This document shows positions 1 to 9,886 of a DNA stretch of 64,000 nucleotides, piece after piece. Below the pieces are notes generated by a model. It was not told where the DNA came from, searched no databases, and saw nothing but the letters and a program-made list of their open reading frames with translations. Every line of letters starts with the position of its first letter. Position 1 is the stretch's first letter. This DNA is from Hetaerina americana (taxonomy: Eukaryota > Arthropoda > Insecta > Odonata > Calopterygidae), in NCBI GenBank assembly GCA_022747635.1, contig JAKTNV010000005.1, positions 48,637,013 through 48,701,012 of the forward strand. Direction: 5' to 3'. Both the position numbers and the translations under genes were made by a program.

Positions 1-615
1 CCTTTTAGTGAAGAATTTGTTGCGTAAAAACTAAAGTTCAGGAACATTTTGAGAAGACCCTGTATTACTATTGAATTTAGGTTCCGTAACGGACAACAGC
101 TGATGTTAAAGGTTTCTCTGAATTGTCTATAGGCGATAGTAGTCAAGAACGTCTTGACATTACAATGTTTTGTCTTTGCATTGAGGTAAAACTTTAGCTA
201 TTGAAACGCTTTGCTATTTTTTATCGTTATTGCAAAGGTATTAATTTTTGGCTTAAGTTTGGTTTTTGGGCAAAAGCATCATTTAAATACTGTTACCATA
301 CTGTGTAAATACCGTGTTTGAATGTATGTCTTTATTTGTCTACATTTACTTCAAGCCTAACAGAACATGAATATAACGCTGAATTAAGGAACATGCAATC
401 AAAATTGCTTGGAAGCGTAGATCTCGGATTTCTTTGTGAAGATTGTTTTTTTTTAAATTCTTTATTTGTATTAGAAAGAGAGGGTAGTCAATTTTAAGCC
501 ATTTAAAATTAAGATTGAATGTAAAAAATCAAAAAAGCTCCACCACAAATCCAATGTTCCTATTTTTGCAATAATAAGTTAAAGCATTAATAATTTAAGC
601 AAATCATTCGTAAAT

Positions 616-617
<2 letters not shown>
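1..617. other. No recognised feature
   Basis: AT-rich sequence without a convincing coding region, RNA gene or repeat that I could identify. Confidence 0.5.

Positions 618-669
<52 letters not shown>
618..669. repeat. (TA)n microsatellite
   Basis: An uninterrupted run of about 26 TA dinucleotides. It is one of about ten such tracts in the window. Confidence 0.97.
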
Positions 670-672
<3 letters not shown>

Positions 673-2485
673 ATACTTCTTATATTGCTATGTAATTGGA
701 TCCCTTTTTAATCAGTTAAAGAATTATGTAACAAAATTAAAAATTTAGTAAGAATAATGCAGATTTCCTAACAAAATCCATGGCAAAACATTCTGTTGAA
801 TTCATTTAGGGTGAAAACATCTTCCATAAGTAAATTTTCTTTAAGTCTTACTGATTATCGGAATACTTTAAGGCGGACCAACGCAAAGAATTTGAGAATC
901 TCGTAAATCAGTAATTAGATCCTGGTGTATCTGAATACAAAATTTCTATTCGGTCATAGTATGTAAATATGAAAATGATATCCACTCCGAGTACATGGTA
1001 TATAAATATTCTAATATTATGTATATACTTTTTCCATAAAAAATTGACAATATAGTTTTAGTATAGTACAATAAATCTGACTACGGGGAATCAAAGCATC
1101 TGCCAACCTACCATTGTTAAGAATTACCCAAACAAATTCATACGAATTGGCTATTTTTATAATCGTGACTCAGGGTATATTATTAATTTCTTAGCGCATA
1201 TTCTTTTCAATTAATTCATTTTTAATGTAAAGCAATCTAACTTTCATTTACCTCAAACCAGATCTCTGTTCTTGGGCAACACAATTTTCACTCCTGATTG
1301 CGTCAATTCCGGCGGTTGAAAAATGTTTTTGATTCGTTACTACTTTTGCGAAAGGAATAGAATGAGGCCAGACCTGCTTTCCTACTTATGCTCGCAACTC
1401 AACTTCAAAGTCGTTAAAAAACGCCACTGATTTCCTTTTTTTTCAAATTTAGTTGATTAATCCGGCGACTCTGTTCCAGGAATCTAAAAGATTGGATTCC
1501 CTTCCAATTTCGCACTTACCGAGCAGCGCAATTCCCTCGCACCGCAGCTGCGATTTGCTGTGTAGGCAGGCCTGTACAGGCCGAAGCAAAAATTTTCTCT
1601 CTTTGTGTAACACTATTATAATTCCAATCTAGGGTCGACGCAAACTTCTAGAAGAAAATTTACGTCATCAAAAACTTAAGCTTTTGAGCATGCGTTATAG
1701 CCAAAAAAGTACTGGGTCCCAGAGGGAGAGATGATAATGCGCTTTTAAGTTCTCTTTGCGTGTTCTCTCGTTTGCACTTGGCTGGATAAATTTAGGTTAT
1801 TTCACCAGCGACTATGATTTATAGTCTTGAGTTTCCCGTGGTGTGTAAGTAAGGCTCATAAGCGGATTGTAAAATAATTTTGAAATCTTAAATGAAGAAA
1901 ACTTTCATCCAATTTCTTTAAAAATATCTACCACATAATTCCTGGAAGTAAACATTTCTTACGCCAAAAATGAAAATGGATGGAATTTAATTCCTTGAAA
2001 ACTAGAAAAATTTTTAACCTTCATCTAAATGGGAAGAACGCGTGGCCCATATATCTTAAATGCCTGACAAAAGAGGTGTTTTTAAAGTAGGAAGAAATGA
2101 ATTTTGTGAGAGATAAGTCGTGAAATAATGATTTTAATTGATTTTTATTCATAAAAAAATGACCATTATCAAAAAAATGACGGTTAGTTTTATATGAATA
2201 AGTATATTTGAAAATTTAGATGCAATTGACATTAAAAAGAGTATCAATCGTTGAAAATAATAAGACGATATTCCTTCAATATCCTAAACCGAGTATTATA
2301 ATTATTTATAACCTGTACTTCTATTAAAAATGTGCAAACGAGTCGCTACCTGGCAAATTAACAAAACTATTAGACTTAATTTTGAATCTATGCTAATGCT
2401 TCATGGACGCAAACCATGTAGATTATTTATAATTATATGAATTAATAATTTATCAAATACGTAATAATTCCTAGGAAGGAAAAAC
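670..2485. other. No recognised feature
   Basis: AT-rich sequence with stops in all frames. I saw no transposase, reverse transcriptase or exon-like stretch. Confidence 0.5.
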
Positions 2486-2489
2486 TTTA

Positions 2490-2535
2490 AAGACCTGATG
2501 ATGACGCATGAGCGTTGAAACTGGTTTTACATGTA
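2490..2535 (+). ncRNA. Hammerhead-ribozyme-like motif of a Penelope-type 3' end (relic)
   Basis: The sequence contains CTGATGA (2495-2501), a short helix ACGC/GCGT with loop ATGA, then GAAAC (2517-2521) and a minimal second hairpin. This is the order of a type I hammerhead core (CUGAUGA, helix II, GAAA, short helix III). One extra T lies between CTGATGA and the helix, as in every copy in this window. Penelope-like retroelements are known to carry small hammerhead motifs in their terminal repeats. No element coding sequence is attached here, so this looks like an isolated terminal fragment. Cleavage activity is not shown, and helix I looks weak. Confidence 0.55.
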
Positions 2536-2719
2536 TAAAAGATAGTGTAAAGACACATTGTATTCTTCATTTAATTAACTTTAAAGCATATTTAATTAAT
2601 GTGCTCTTAAAAAATAAAGCCCTCAATTTTCCCATTATCCCACATTCTTGATATATTCAAATGAAATAGGATTAATCACGTAGTTGGATTTTAACACGCA
2701 ACCAGTTACATTTTATGAA

Positions 2720-4310
2720 ATGAAGTACGATACGATGAAGATCTCCCCTCTATCAAAGTCTTCAGCATCCCACTGCCGATCCATACGCCTTTCATCCATT
2801 TATCCTGCCTCCTTATAATTTCTCCCAACAAACCCCTCTCTTCGGCTACCATACCAAGTTCTTCCGCATGTGTTTTCTTCTCTGACCATTTCACCTTCTC
2901 CATCCTTCTCCACGCCCCCATTTTAAAAGCCTCAAATGCACTTCTATCATCCTGCTTCAGTGACCAGGTTTCCGCAAGGAAAAAACTACGCTCCATATCA
3001 AAGTTTTTACGAGTCTTTTCTTAACATCCTTACTCAACGTCCCTGTCCTCAACTCCCTCCTCCTTTTAAAAGCCTCTTTCCCTAGCGCAATTTTTCTCGA
3101 TGAATAAGTGATTGAAGCACTTTTCCACTAGATAATTATCAAGTGGAAAAGTGCTTTGATCAGTTATTCATTATGTTCGACTTCCACCACATCACGCCTG
3201 AAGCTACTCAATTCACAATTCTTCTTCTTAAGTCCCTAATACTTTGACCGTATTGGTCCAAAACACTTCCGAGATACGTGAACTGCTCTACCTGCTCTAG
3301 TTTTTGCCCTCCTATTTTAATGTTTAGCTTAGCCTTTTCCTTCCGAAAAAATCGCATAACCTTTGTTTTATTAATATTGATTCTCATCCCATACCTGTCG
3401 CACTGAATTTCCATTTCACTCATCAATTATTGCAACCCCTTCGCTGACTGATAAACTAGAGCTTGGTCATCAGCAAACCTAACTGATTTTACGAATTCCC
3501 CGCCCACTTTCATTCCTACCTCCAGTTCTTCCCATGCCTCTTCAATCATTTCCTCCGCATATACGTTGAACAGTAGCAGTGATAATAAGCAACCCTGCCT
3601 TGCACATCTTAACACTGCCCAACCGGACTCCCCGTTCCCCACTCGCACCTGAGCGGTCTGGGATATCTACAGGTTGCGGATTAGCCTCCTGTCCCTCCAA
3701 TTTAATCCGTTTTTCTGAAATATTCTCATTAGTTTTTACCCATTCACCCTATCAAACGCTTTTTCGAAGTCTACGAAACAGGCAAATACGCCCTGATTGT
3801 ATTGCATATTTCTCTCAGTTAGTTATCTCATTACTGCAATCGCATCACGTGTGCCTCTCACCTTCGTAAACCCAAACTGGTCATCCCCTGAGTAATCATT
3901 TACCCTACTCTCTATAATTTTGTTCATGATCCTGAAAACAACTTTAGCTGCGTGGTATATCAAACTTATTGTTCTTTTGTCCTCACAAGCTGTATCCTTA
4001 ACCTTTTTCTCAATAGGAAGTAACACTGATCTCACAAAGTCTTCTCACTTCATCACCATATATTCCTTCGCCTACCGTTGCATTCCAATCCCCCATCACT
4101 ATCAAGTGTTTCCCTGCAGGAAAACACGGATTATGTCCTCTGACAGATTGTGTATCCTATCGACCTCTTCCTCCTCATGGTTGCTCGGTGGCATGTATAA
4201 CTGAACGATGACCAAGTTCGTCGGTTCTGCTTTTATCTCTTCTATTAATATTCTATCCGTTCTGGTTCTATGTTGACCACCCTTCTTCCTACCTATTTAT
4301 TCAATATTAT
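2720..4310 (-). pseudogene. LINE (non-LTR retrotransposon) endonuclease-RT ORF, degenerate, copy 1
   Basis: Read on the minus strand, the pieces come in the order expected for a LINE polyprotein. An apurinic-endonuclease fragment has the GDWNATVG motif and the upstream LVIVQLYMP strand (about 4,310-4,040). RT fragments follow, with QFGFTKVRGTRDAI (about 3,830-3,890), RQGCLLSLLLFN, and the RT active-site variant RFADDQ (about 3,430-3,640). Next come KTKVMRF and FTYLGSVLD (3,208-3,426). The C-terminal tail has WRRMEKVKW and RRQDKWMKG (2,740-2,996). Frames change and stops interrupt, and most of the region between endonuclease and RT is missing, so it is dead. Two more relics of the same family lie at 39.4-41.2 kb and 59.2-59.6 kb. 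I do not assign a clade with certainty. Confidence 0.85.
3100..3171. repeat. 30-bp inverted repeat (hairpin) inside the LINE relic
   Basis: Arms 3100-3129 and 3142-3171 are complementary at 27 of 30 positions with a 12-bp spacer. The hairpin sits between the C-terminal tail and the RT fragment of the LINE relic. The related relic at 39.7 kb does not show it, so it probably arose in or inserted into this copy. Confidence 0.85.
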
Positions 4311-4319
4311 GGCAACCCC

Positions 4320-4709
4320 TCGTTGGCATGGATGAACTTGACATCCATAAAAGTGGCATGTATCGACTCGTGACCGAAAACATGCAATGAGAAAGATGTA
4401 AGCTGCAATTACAGTCGGAAGAACAAAAGAAAACTCGCTCGTGGGTCTATCAAGAGCTTCTCAACCATTTGAGTGAGAGCTCAGTGTGGAAACAAGTCCT
4501 CACCAGATTTCTTCCTCTTCACCCGCCTCAATTCCGTGCTGAAAGGACGTCACCACGGCTCGGAAGCGTTAGAGCAGGCCGTGACAAGGGGGCTTAGTAG
4601 TAATCTGGGCCAACTCCAAACCATACAAGGCTTACTTCGAAGATTTTGGAGTGTGTATATCAATTTTGGCTATGAATATTTTTATTCCACTCAGTTCTAC
4701 TACTTTTGA
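4320..4709 (+). pseudogene. mariner-type transposase relic lacking its catalytic core
   Basis: In shifting plus-strand frames the sequence reads like the second helix-turn-helix and linker of a mariner transposase: ELDIHKSGMYRLVTENMQ, then in another frame EEQKKTRSWVYQELLNHLSE. It then jumps to the C-terminal part around SPDFFLFTRLNSVLKGRHHG (4,498-4,560), which corresponds to the APSDFFLFPRLK region that carries the third catalytic aspartate. Here that aspartate is within PDFFLF. The segment carrying the first two catalytic aspartates is missing. I could not find terminal repeats. This is an old, internally deleted copy. Confidence 0.62.
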
Positions 4710-4723
4710 GACACCTTGTGTGA

Positions 4724-4728
<5 letters not shown>

Positions 4729-4800
<72 letters not shown>
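4729..4800. repeat. (TA)n microsatellite
   Basis: A pure TA run of 72 bp. It lies directly before the fold-back repeat that starts near 4,832. Confidence 0.97.
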
Positions 4801-4802
<2 letters not shown>

Positions 4803-4831
4803 TGATTTCGTCGACGTAACACGGAAGTGTT

Positions 4832-5115
4832 GAATAATAAACTGGACCGCAACAAACAATATAGAAACACATAAGAAGATCGCTCACACGTTATTTCTCG
4901 ATCATTTCGACAGAACTCTCTACCGTCTTCTTCGGAAGATATAGAAGTATTGACTGCTGGAATAGTAGAGGTGAGGGGTGCGAGAGAAAGGGGCCCCTTT
5001 CCCTATATCTTCCGAAGAAGACGGTAGAGAGTTCTGTCGAAATGATCGAGAAATAACGTGTGAGCGATCTTTTTATGTATTTCTAAAATGTTTATTGCTG
5101 TCCAATTTATTAATA
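4832..5115. repeat. Fold-back (inverted) repeat, possibly paired Penelope-type ends
   Basis: Arms 4862-4944 and 5003-5085 match as reverse complements with two mismatches, and weaker pairing extends to about 4832 and 5115. The spacer is 58 bp. Each arm, read outward, contains GAAGAAGACGG, then CTGTCGAAAT, in which GACGG can pair with CTGTC. This is a layout like that of the hammerhead-like Penelope ends elsewhere in the window, but with CCGAAGA instead of CTGATGA. No coding sequence is included. The link to Penelope elements is inference; the inverted repeat itself is plain. Confidence 0.8.
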
Positions 5116-5126
5116 ATATATATATA

Positions 5127-5216
5127 ATATTTGGACGACAAAATAGAACACAAATAAAATAGTAACACCGAAAAGGAAACTCACATCGTAGACTGTTTAA
5201 GCTTTCGGTCTTCGGA
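5127..5216 (-). repeat. Possible Penelope-type end, single copy
   Basis: On the minus strand this reads TTGAAGAATTCCGAAGACCG, then AAAGCTTAAACAGTCTACG and ATGTGAGTTTCC. It resembles the outer arm of the neighbouring fold-back (gaagaag, cgaaa, then a gtgtgag element and a T-rich stretch) and the sequence at 45.35-45.42 kb. It also abuts a TA-rich tract. Assignment is tentative. Confidence 0.3.
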
Positions 5217-5223
5217 ATTCTTC

Positions 5224-5314
5224 AATTAATATAAATATATATATATCTTTACAAAGATATATATAGACACTATATATATATTATATATATATTATATATA
5301 TATATATATATATA
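5224..5314. repeat. TA-rich simple repeat, interrupted
   Basis: Several TA runs are separated by short interruptions and followed by a longer TA run ending near 5,314. Confidence 0.9.
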
Positions 5315-6170
5315 TTAATTCCTGGAAAGAATTTGATACCGCTGTGAATATAGAAAGAAGGCTTAATTTTTCAATGAACGCAAAAGTGATAAAATTAGTT
5401 TCATTTAATTTGAAAGCTTTTTTAAAATATAAGTACATGCATTCAATTATACTAAGATATACCATGTATACATGATGGTCTTGAAGACGTCTTGCATAAT
5501 CTTCATATGTTTAAATCAACAATATATAAACAACTACATATTATATTCCTCACAATGTATTCTCCTCTATCTAACGAGGCAGTGCACAGTATCATTTATT
5601 AAATAGCACTTTTCTTTTTTATTTCATTTATTCCGTTATCATAATTAAACCACTCGTTTCAATTCAATTCAATGCAGTGGTATACTCAAAAGTAGAAATG
5701 TTACCAAAATTACCGGCGAAGTTATTTTTAAACTCTTAATTTTATCCTCCACCTTGTAATAACCTCGAAGTAGCCGTCAGAAAACTATCCTCATAATCCA
5801 TGTTTTGCGTATCTGGGTATGATGCACTCAATGAAGTGGTTTACACACAATTCGCGAAATTGGATAATCAGAGACGAAATCACTATGCAACTATCAACAA
5901 ATAACTAACGTCCATGGAGACACTGAAAAATCCAAAGTACGATTCCGCTGATCCTTCAGGCATACGTGCCCTCCGCAAACCGCGACGTAGGCAACGCTTC
6001 TCTTTAAAAATTTCTCCCTTTCCAACCGTAGTCATGAATCTCAAATCCTCCCTTTCCGACCTCAATCATCGTCATCCTGGGAGAGTCAACTCCATTAATT
6101 TGATTTTCACTTTCATCTCACTACCCTTCACCCCCCCACTTTCATCACTCTCTGCGTTTCCCGTGGGCGG
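5315..6170. other. No recognised gene; pyrimidine-leaning end
   Basis: AT-rich to about 5,880, then moderately GC-richer and pyrimidine-leaning on the plus strand. The open frames here look like low-complexity translation without family motifs. Confidence 0.45.
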
Positions 6171-6500
6171 GCGAGTGAAGAGGAGAGAGAGAGATGGGAT
6201 GGATAAGAGCGGAGGGGGTAGAGAGGTAAGTTGGAAGGCGAGGGTGGAGGGGGAGAGTGAGCGACCGAGTGAGTGAAAGAAAGCTCGACGGCGAGGATGA
6301 GAGAGTGACGGGTCGAAGCCTTATCCCCTCTTTCAAACTCCATGAATATATGCGAATCGCTGTCCCGAAGAAGAAAGCGCCTTTCTCGGGGAAATAAAAG
6401 AATAACGAAGGGATGACGGGGAAAGTGAGTGAGGGTGATGGGGGAATTGGGGTGGAGTTAGTGGGAGGGAGTGAGAGCGTAGGGTGGAATTAAAAAATTC
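6170..6500. other. Purine-rich, GC-rich low-complexity tract
   Basis: The plus strand is dominated by G and A, with GAGAGAGAGA and runs such as GGAGGGGG. It is one of several such islands (11.2, 43, 44.5 and 62 kb). No coding or RNA feature was recognised. Confidence 0.7.
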
Positions 6501-8046
6501 ACACCCGGAAATTCGCCTGTCGCAGTGGCGGCGTTTTGAAAATAAAAAAAATACATAAATATAATCGCCAATCGGTCTTGTCTTGTTTTATAAATGTAAC
6601 CTAGCTCCGTCCACCACTCAAAACCACTCCCTCTCTCTTCTCTGTCCTTCGCAGTTCCACGTCGCTAGTTCGCTCACTTCCGACTCGGCGTTGCTTATTT
6701 CCCTTTTTTTAATATCTTTTATGGGTAAAAAAATATGAATTGGCGTATGAGTATGTCAAGACATGTACGTCAAAGCTACCCTGAATACATGGAGATGTAA
6801 AAAGGTTACCCTATAGTTTTCCTCTCTGGATATTTTCCAACTCTACTCCGTGATGTAATATGAAGTATTTTAATGTCCATATGAATTCATGAGGGTGATT
6901 TATATTAACGATTTTGGCTCTTATGCATGTTTCTTACAGATAAATATTACTTTATATTATTAAAGGAGCACTATTCCATGTATTTTCTATCAATATAACT
7001 TGAAGATCATCTATGTATCTCTATGGCATTATATTTTAAGGCACTAAATGAAAATACTAGTAATTATAAGTCACGTGCATTACTTGATTTCAATAATTTT
7101 ACAGGGTGAATACCTATGTACACGTATATATGGATTCTAATTATGCCGCACGTGCCGTCGAAATATTAAAACTAAATGTGCGTTTCCATTCTCTATGTTT
7201 CTGCGTTTCAATATTTAATCAAAGTTTTCATTTATATATAAGACAGCAATATGATAATATCCTAATGCTTTGGAATGTTTTTATTTTGAATTTTATTTAG
7301 ATCACTTTTGGGATCTATCCTCAGGTAAAAGCTATTGGACGTAAAAAAGACAAATAGCGTCGATATGATTAATTGGAAGAATCCGTTGCCCATTATGCTG
7401 CGTACAGTTCAAAGGTCATCATACTTACCTAATCAGTATTTACAACTACATTTTCCGCATATGTTATGATGCTTAACTCTATAATATTACCGATGCATGC
7501 ATTTAAGATCATTTCATCTTTTGATAAACCTTTTCTTAATAGAATTTGGTACACACAAAAAACAAAATAATAAAAAAATAAATAAAATACAGGCAATTAA
7601 ATGCGCATATAATATCTTCGGCCAATAAAAATGTGAAAAACGGTTTCATATCAAAATAATATGAAGGATCACGTGAGCTGCTTATAGACCACTTTTGCTT
7701 CCCACCTTATATGAAGACACGCATATTAACAGAATATCCATGTATACCGCAAATGAAACATGTTTCTTAAATAAAATCAAGCTAATTGCTATGAAAGGTC
7801 AAATGAGAAGTTGAATTTCAATTAGACTAAGTTACAAATGTGCGGTATGTCAATGAACATTGATGTGTAAAGTATAAATCAAGATGTTTAGTGAACTTCA
7901 AGAAAAACAACTGTTTTTGTCGTGGCCGATCTACAATAGAAAGTGTGTAACAGGACCGTAAGGAAACGACATGGATTCATACATTGAACAATGAAAACGA
8001 GTCCAACTACACGAGACAGTTCTAGAAAGACACACATTTCTTAAGT
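6501..8046. other. No recognised feature
   Basis: AT-rich sequence with no motif that I can assign. Confidence 0.5.
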
Positions 8047-8059
8047 TTATGTCTGACAA

Positions 8060-8363
8060 GTAGTAGTTTTAAGGGGAGACGACCGACTGCTGAGGTCATT
8101 TGCGCCATAGGGGATGGATAGGAAAGGATGAAGGGTGGAGAGAAACCCGGCGTCGGCATTAGCCTACTCTTTACGAAAGGCGCTAAGGGGTCCACAGTTT
8201 AACGTCCCATCCGACGGACGGCGTACTCACTCAAAGTGCCCTCCACAAAGCACCTCAAGTAGGGATCGAGATACCTCTGAAAAATATTCAACACCGCCGG
8301 AATTTGAACCCGCGCCCTCTGGTGGGGAGCCAGAACATTAGCCCCCGCACCATCTCGATCCCC
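8060..8363 (-). mobile_element. tRNA-derived SINE, family A, copy 1
   Basis: Read on the minus strand, the element begins GGGGATCGAGATGGTGCGGG and carries an RNA polymerase III B-box-like GGGTTCAAATTCC (8299-8311). A body of about 240 bp follows, containing TTTGTGGAGGGCACTTTGAG and a motif ACGCCGTCCGTCGGATGGGA. Flanking 13-bp direct repeats TTATGTCTGACAA (8047-8059 and 8364-8376) mark its insertion and fix its ends. A second copy in the opposite orientation lies at 9.6 kb. SINEs do not encode protein and are mobilised by LINE machinery. The A box is poorly conserved. Confidence 0.88.
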
Positions 8364-8376
8364 TTATGTCTGACAA

Positions 8377-8745
8377 TAAAGGCATTAGTAAGTCTAGAGA
8401 CTTAATTGTAACGGCAGAATAAATCAATCCGACAATAAAGAAAAGTCACTTTATTTTATAGATACAAATAATTGTATTTCATTATAAAAATTGGCGCTCA
8501 AATGAAAACAATTTTTTTTAAAACCAACATTATAACCTTACAGCTATAATGGGCATGTGAGCATTAGGAGAGTTAAACTTCAGTAATGAAACTTATATAA
8601 GAGTGAATCCTTTTCCATCTTTTTATCCTTAATTTTCATGGTAGTTACATCATTACATATGAATTTATTGCTGCCACTCTCAGCTTTGTGAAAAACCATG
8701 ATCACACAATATGAACACTAAACATATTTTTACAGTATATTTATT
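8377..8745. other. No recognised feature
   Basis: AT-rich sequence, no assignable motif. Confidence 0.5.
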
Positions 8746-8746
8746 T

Positions 8747-8795
8747 CGGCAGTGGCAGTTTCGACGGACAGTCGACATCATTAGGGAAAAATCAT
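8747..8795 (-). ncRNA. Decayed hammerhead-like Penelope end
   Basis: The minus strand reads CTAATGATGTC, GAC-TGTCC-GTC, GAAAC, then TGCCACTGCCGAAATAAAT. The order matches the hammerhead-like ends at 9.05 and 21.46 kb (CTGATGATGAC, helix, GTCGAAAC, then a T- and A-rich stretch with AAATAAA), but the CTGATGA core is altered. It lies 180 bp from a better copy and is probably an older terminal fragment. Confidence 0.4.
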
Positions 8796-8961
8796 GTCAG
8801 CTATGCGTCGTAATCTTTATTATCTATTGTTAACCACCCATGTGCTAAAACCGGTAGTGCCAAAATGAATTGATTTCTAAATTAGGCATCTTTACTTGTT
8901 CAATTTTCATATTTGCTTAAAATGATGCATGAAATATGATAGCAGTCTTCCAATTTGAAAC

Positions 8962-8973
8962 TCAGAAACAGTT
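8962..8973. repeat. 12-bp target-site duplication, left (Penelope fold-back)
   Basis: TCAGAAACAGTT, repeated exactly at 9182-9193 on the other side of the element. Confidence 0.85.
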
Positions 8974-9181
8974 CGGAAAAGAAAGAAATACTTAGTTGTT
9001 CCACATATATTTTATTAACACGACCTAGGTTTCGACTTACAAAGTCATCATCAGGTCAATGATGATGACTTTGTAAGTCGAAACCTAGGTCGTGTTAATA
9101 AAATATATGTGGAACAACTAAGTATTTCTTTCTTTTCCGATATGAATCGCTTCCACAAAGTGACGCCTCAGACAATTTTAT
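8974..9181. mobile_element. Miniature inverted-dimer Penelope-like element
   Basis: Arms 8974-9053 and 9060-9139 are perfect reverse complements around a 6-bp spacer (GGTCAA). They are followed by an unpaired 3' tail (9140-9181) containing CTTCCACAAAGTGACGCC. Exact 12-bp duplications flank the whole unit. The tail matches that of the large palindromic Penelope element at 19.5-21.6 kb (TTCCACAAAGTTACGC), and both arms end in the same hammerhead-like region. Only the terminal ~80 bp of the retroelement is present per arm. It is therefore a very strongly 5'-truncated inverted dimer without coding capacity. Confidence 0.88.
9017..9058 (-). ncRNA. Hammerhead-like motif, left arm of the miniature Penelope dimer
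   Basis: The minus strand reads CTGATGA, T, GACTT-TGT-AAGTC, GAAAC, with a tiny closing hairpin ACC-TA-GGT followed by C. Helix II differs in sequence from the copy at 21.46 kb (GACG/CGTC) yet still pairs. The matching plus-strand motif in the right arm (9059-9091) has the first core base changed from C to A because of the spacer, so that copy should be inactive. Confidence 0.65.
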
Positions 9182-9193
9182 TCAGAAACAGTT
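9182..9193. repeat. 12-bp target-site duplication, right (Penelope fold-back)
   Basis: TCAGAAACAGTT, identical to 8962-8973. Confidence 0.85.
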
Positions 9194-9586
9194 GGTTGGT
9201 TGATGTTGGGAGAACCAGTTTCACAACCGAACACAATGAGCTATTTGGCTCGGTCACAGGAGAACGAATATTAATGTGGGATCAAGTAGTGTATGAGATG
9301 GAAGTATCTATGATATTATTAAAAAAAAGAATGCATAAATTGTTCACTATTTCTTAGCAGGTAAACTTTTATGCTGTTCCTATGATGACCTCGCAATTTA
9401 TCTGGCTTCCAAAAGAAGACTCATGGGATAGGGCAATGCAGCTAGCTCTCGTTCTCCACATTATTCCTTACAAGCTCATTTTAAGATTTTTCATTGAATT
9501 TTTTCCTTATTAACTAGCATTTTATAGGACTAAACGATTTTTGATGTTTTCTGTGAATCTCAATTCTTCTCTGCTATCTATTATTT
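9194..9586. other. No recognised feature
   Basis: No assignable motif. The open frame that runs through here begins in the element arm and looks accidental. Confidence 0.5.
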
Positions 9587-9886
9587 GGGGATCTAGATGT
9601 TGGGGTGACTAGAGTACTGACTTCCCACCGAGAGGACCCGGGCTCGACTCCTGAAGGCGACTGATTTGTTCAGTGGTATTCTGATCCCACCATGGCTTTG
9701 TGGAGGGCGCTTTGAGTGAGTACGCCATCCGTCGGATGGGATATTTAACTGCGGACTCCTTGGTGCCTATCGTTAAGCACATGCTAATACCGACGTCAGG
9801 TTTTTCTCAACCCTTCCTTCTCCACCCATCCTTAAAGGCGCAAATGACCTTAGCTGCTGGTCGCCTCCCCTACAACTTTTAATACT
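9587..9886 (+). mobile_element. tRNA-derived SINE, family A, copy 2
   Basis: The same element as at 8.06-8.36 kb but on the plus strand. It begins GGGGATCTAGATGTTGGGG and has the B-box-like GGGCTCGACTCC (9640-9651). The shared body has GGCTTTGTGGAGGGCGCTTT, GAGTGAGTACGCCATCCGTC, a CCGACGTCAGG segment and CGCAAATGACCTTAGCTGCT near the 3' end. No clean flanking duplication was found, so the outer ends are approximate. It is more diverged in the head than copy 1. Confidence 0.85.

Noticed and set aside
4632..4887. Open frames of alternating Tyr-Ile over TA repeats (also at 12.6, 25.1, 49.6, 52.1 and 61.4 kb)
   Set aside because: They are translations of (TA)n microsatellites.
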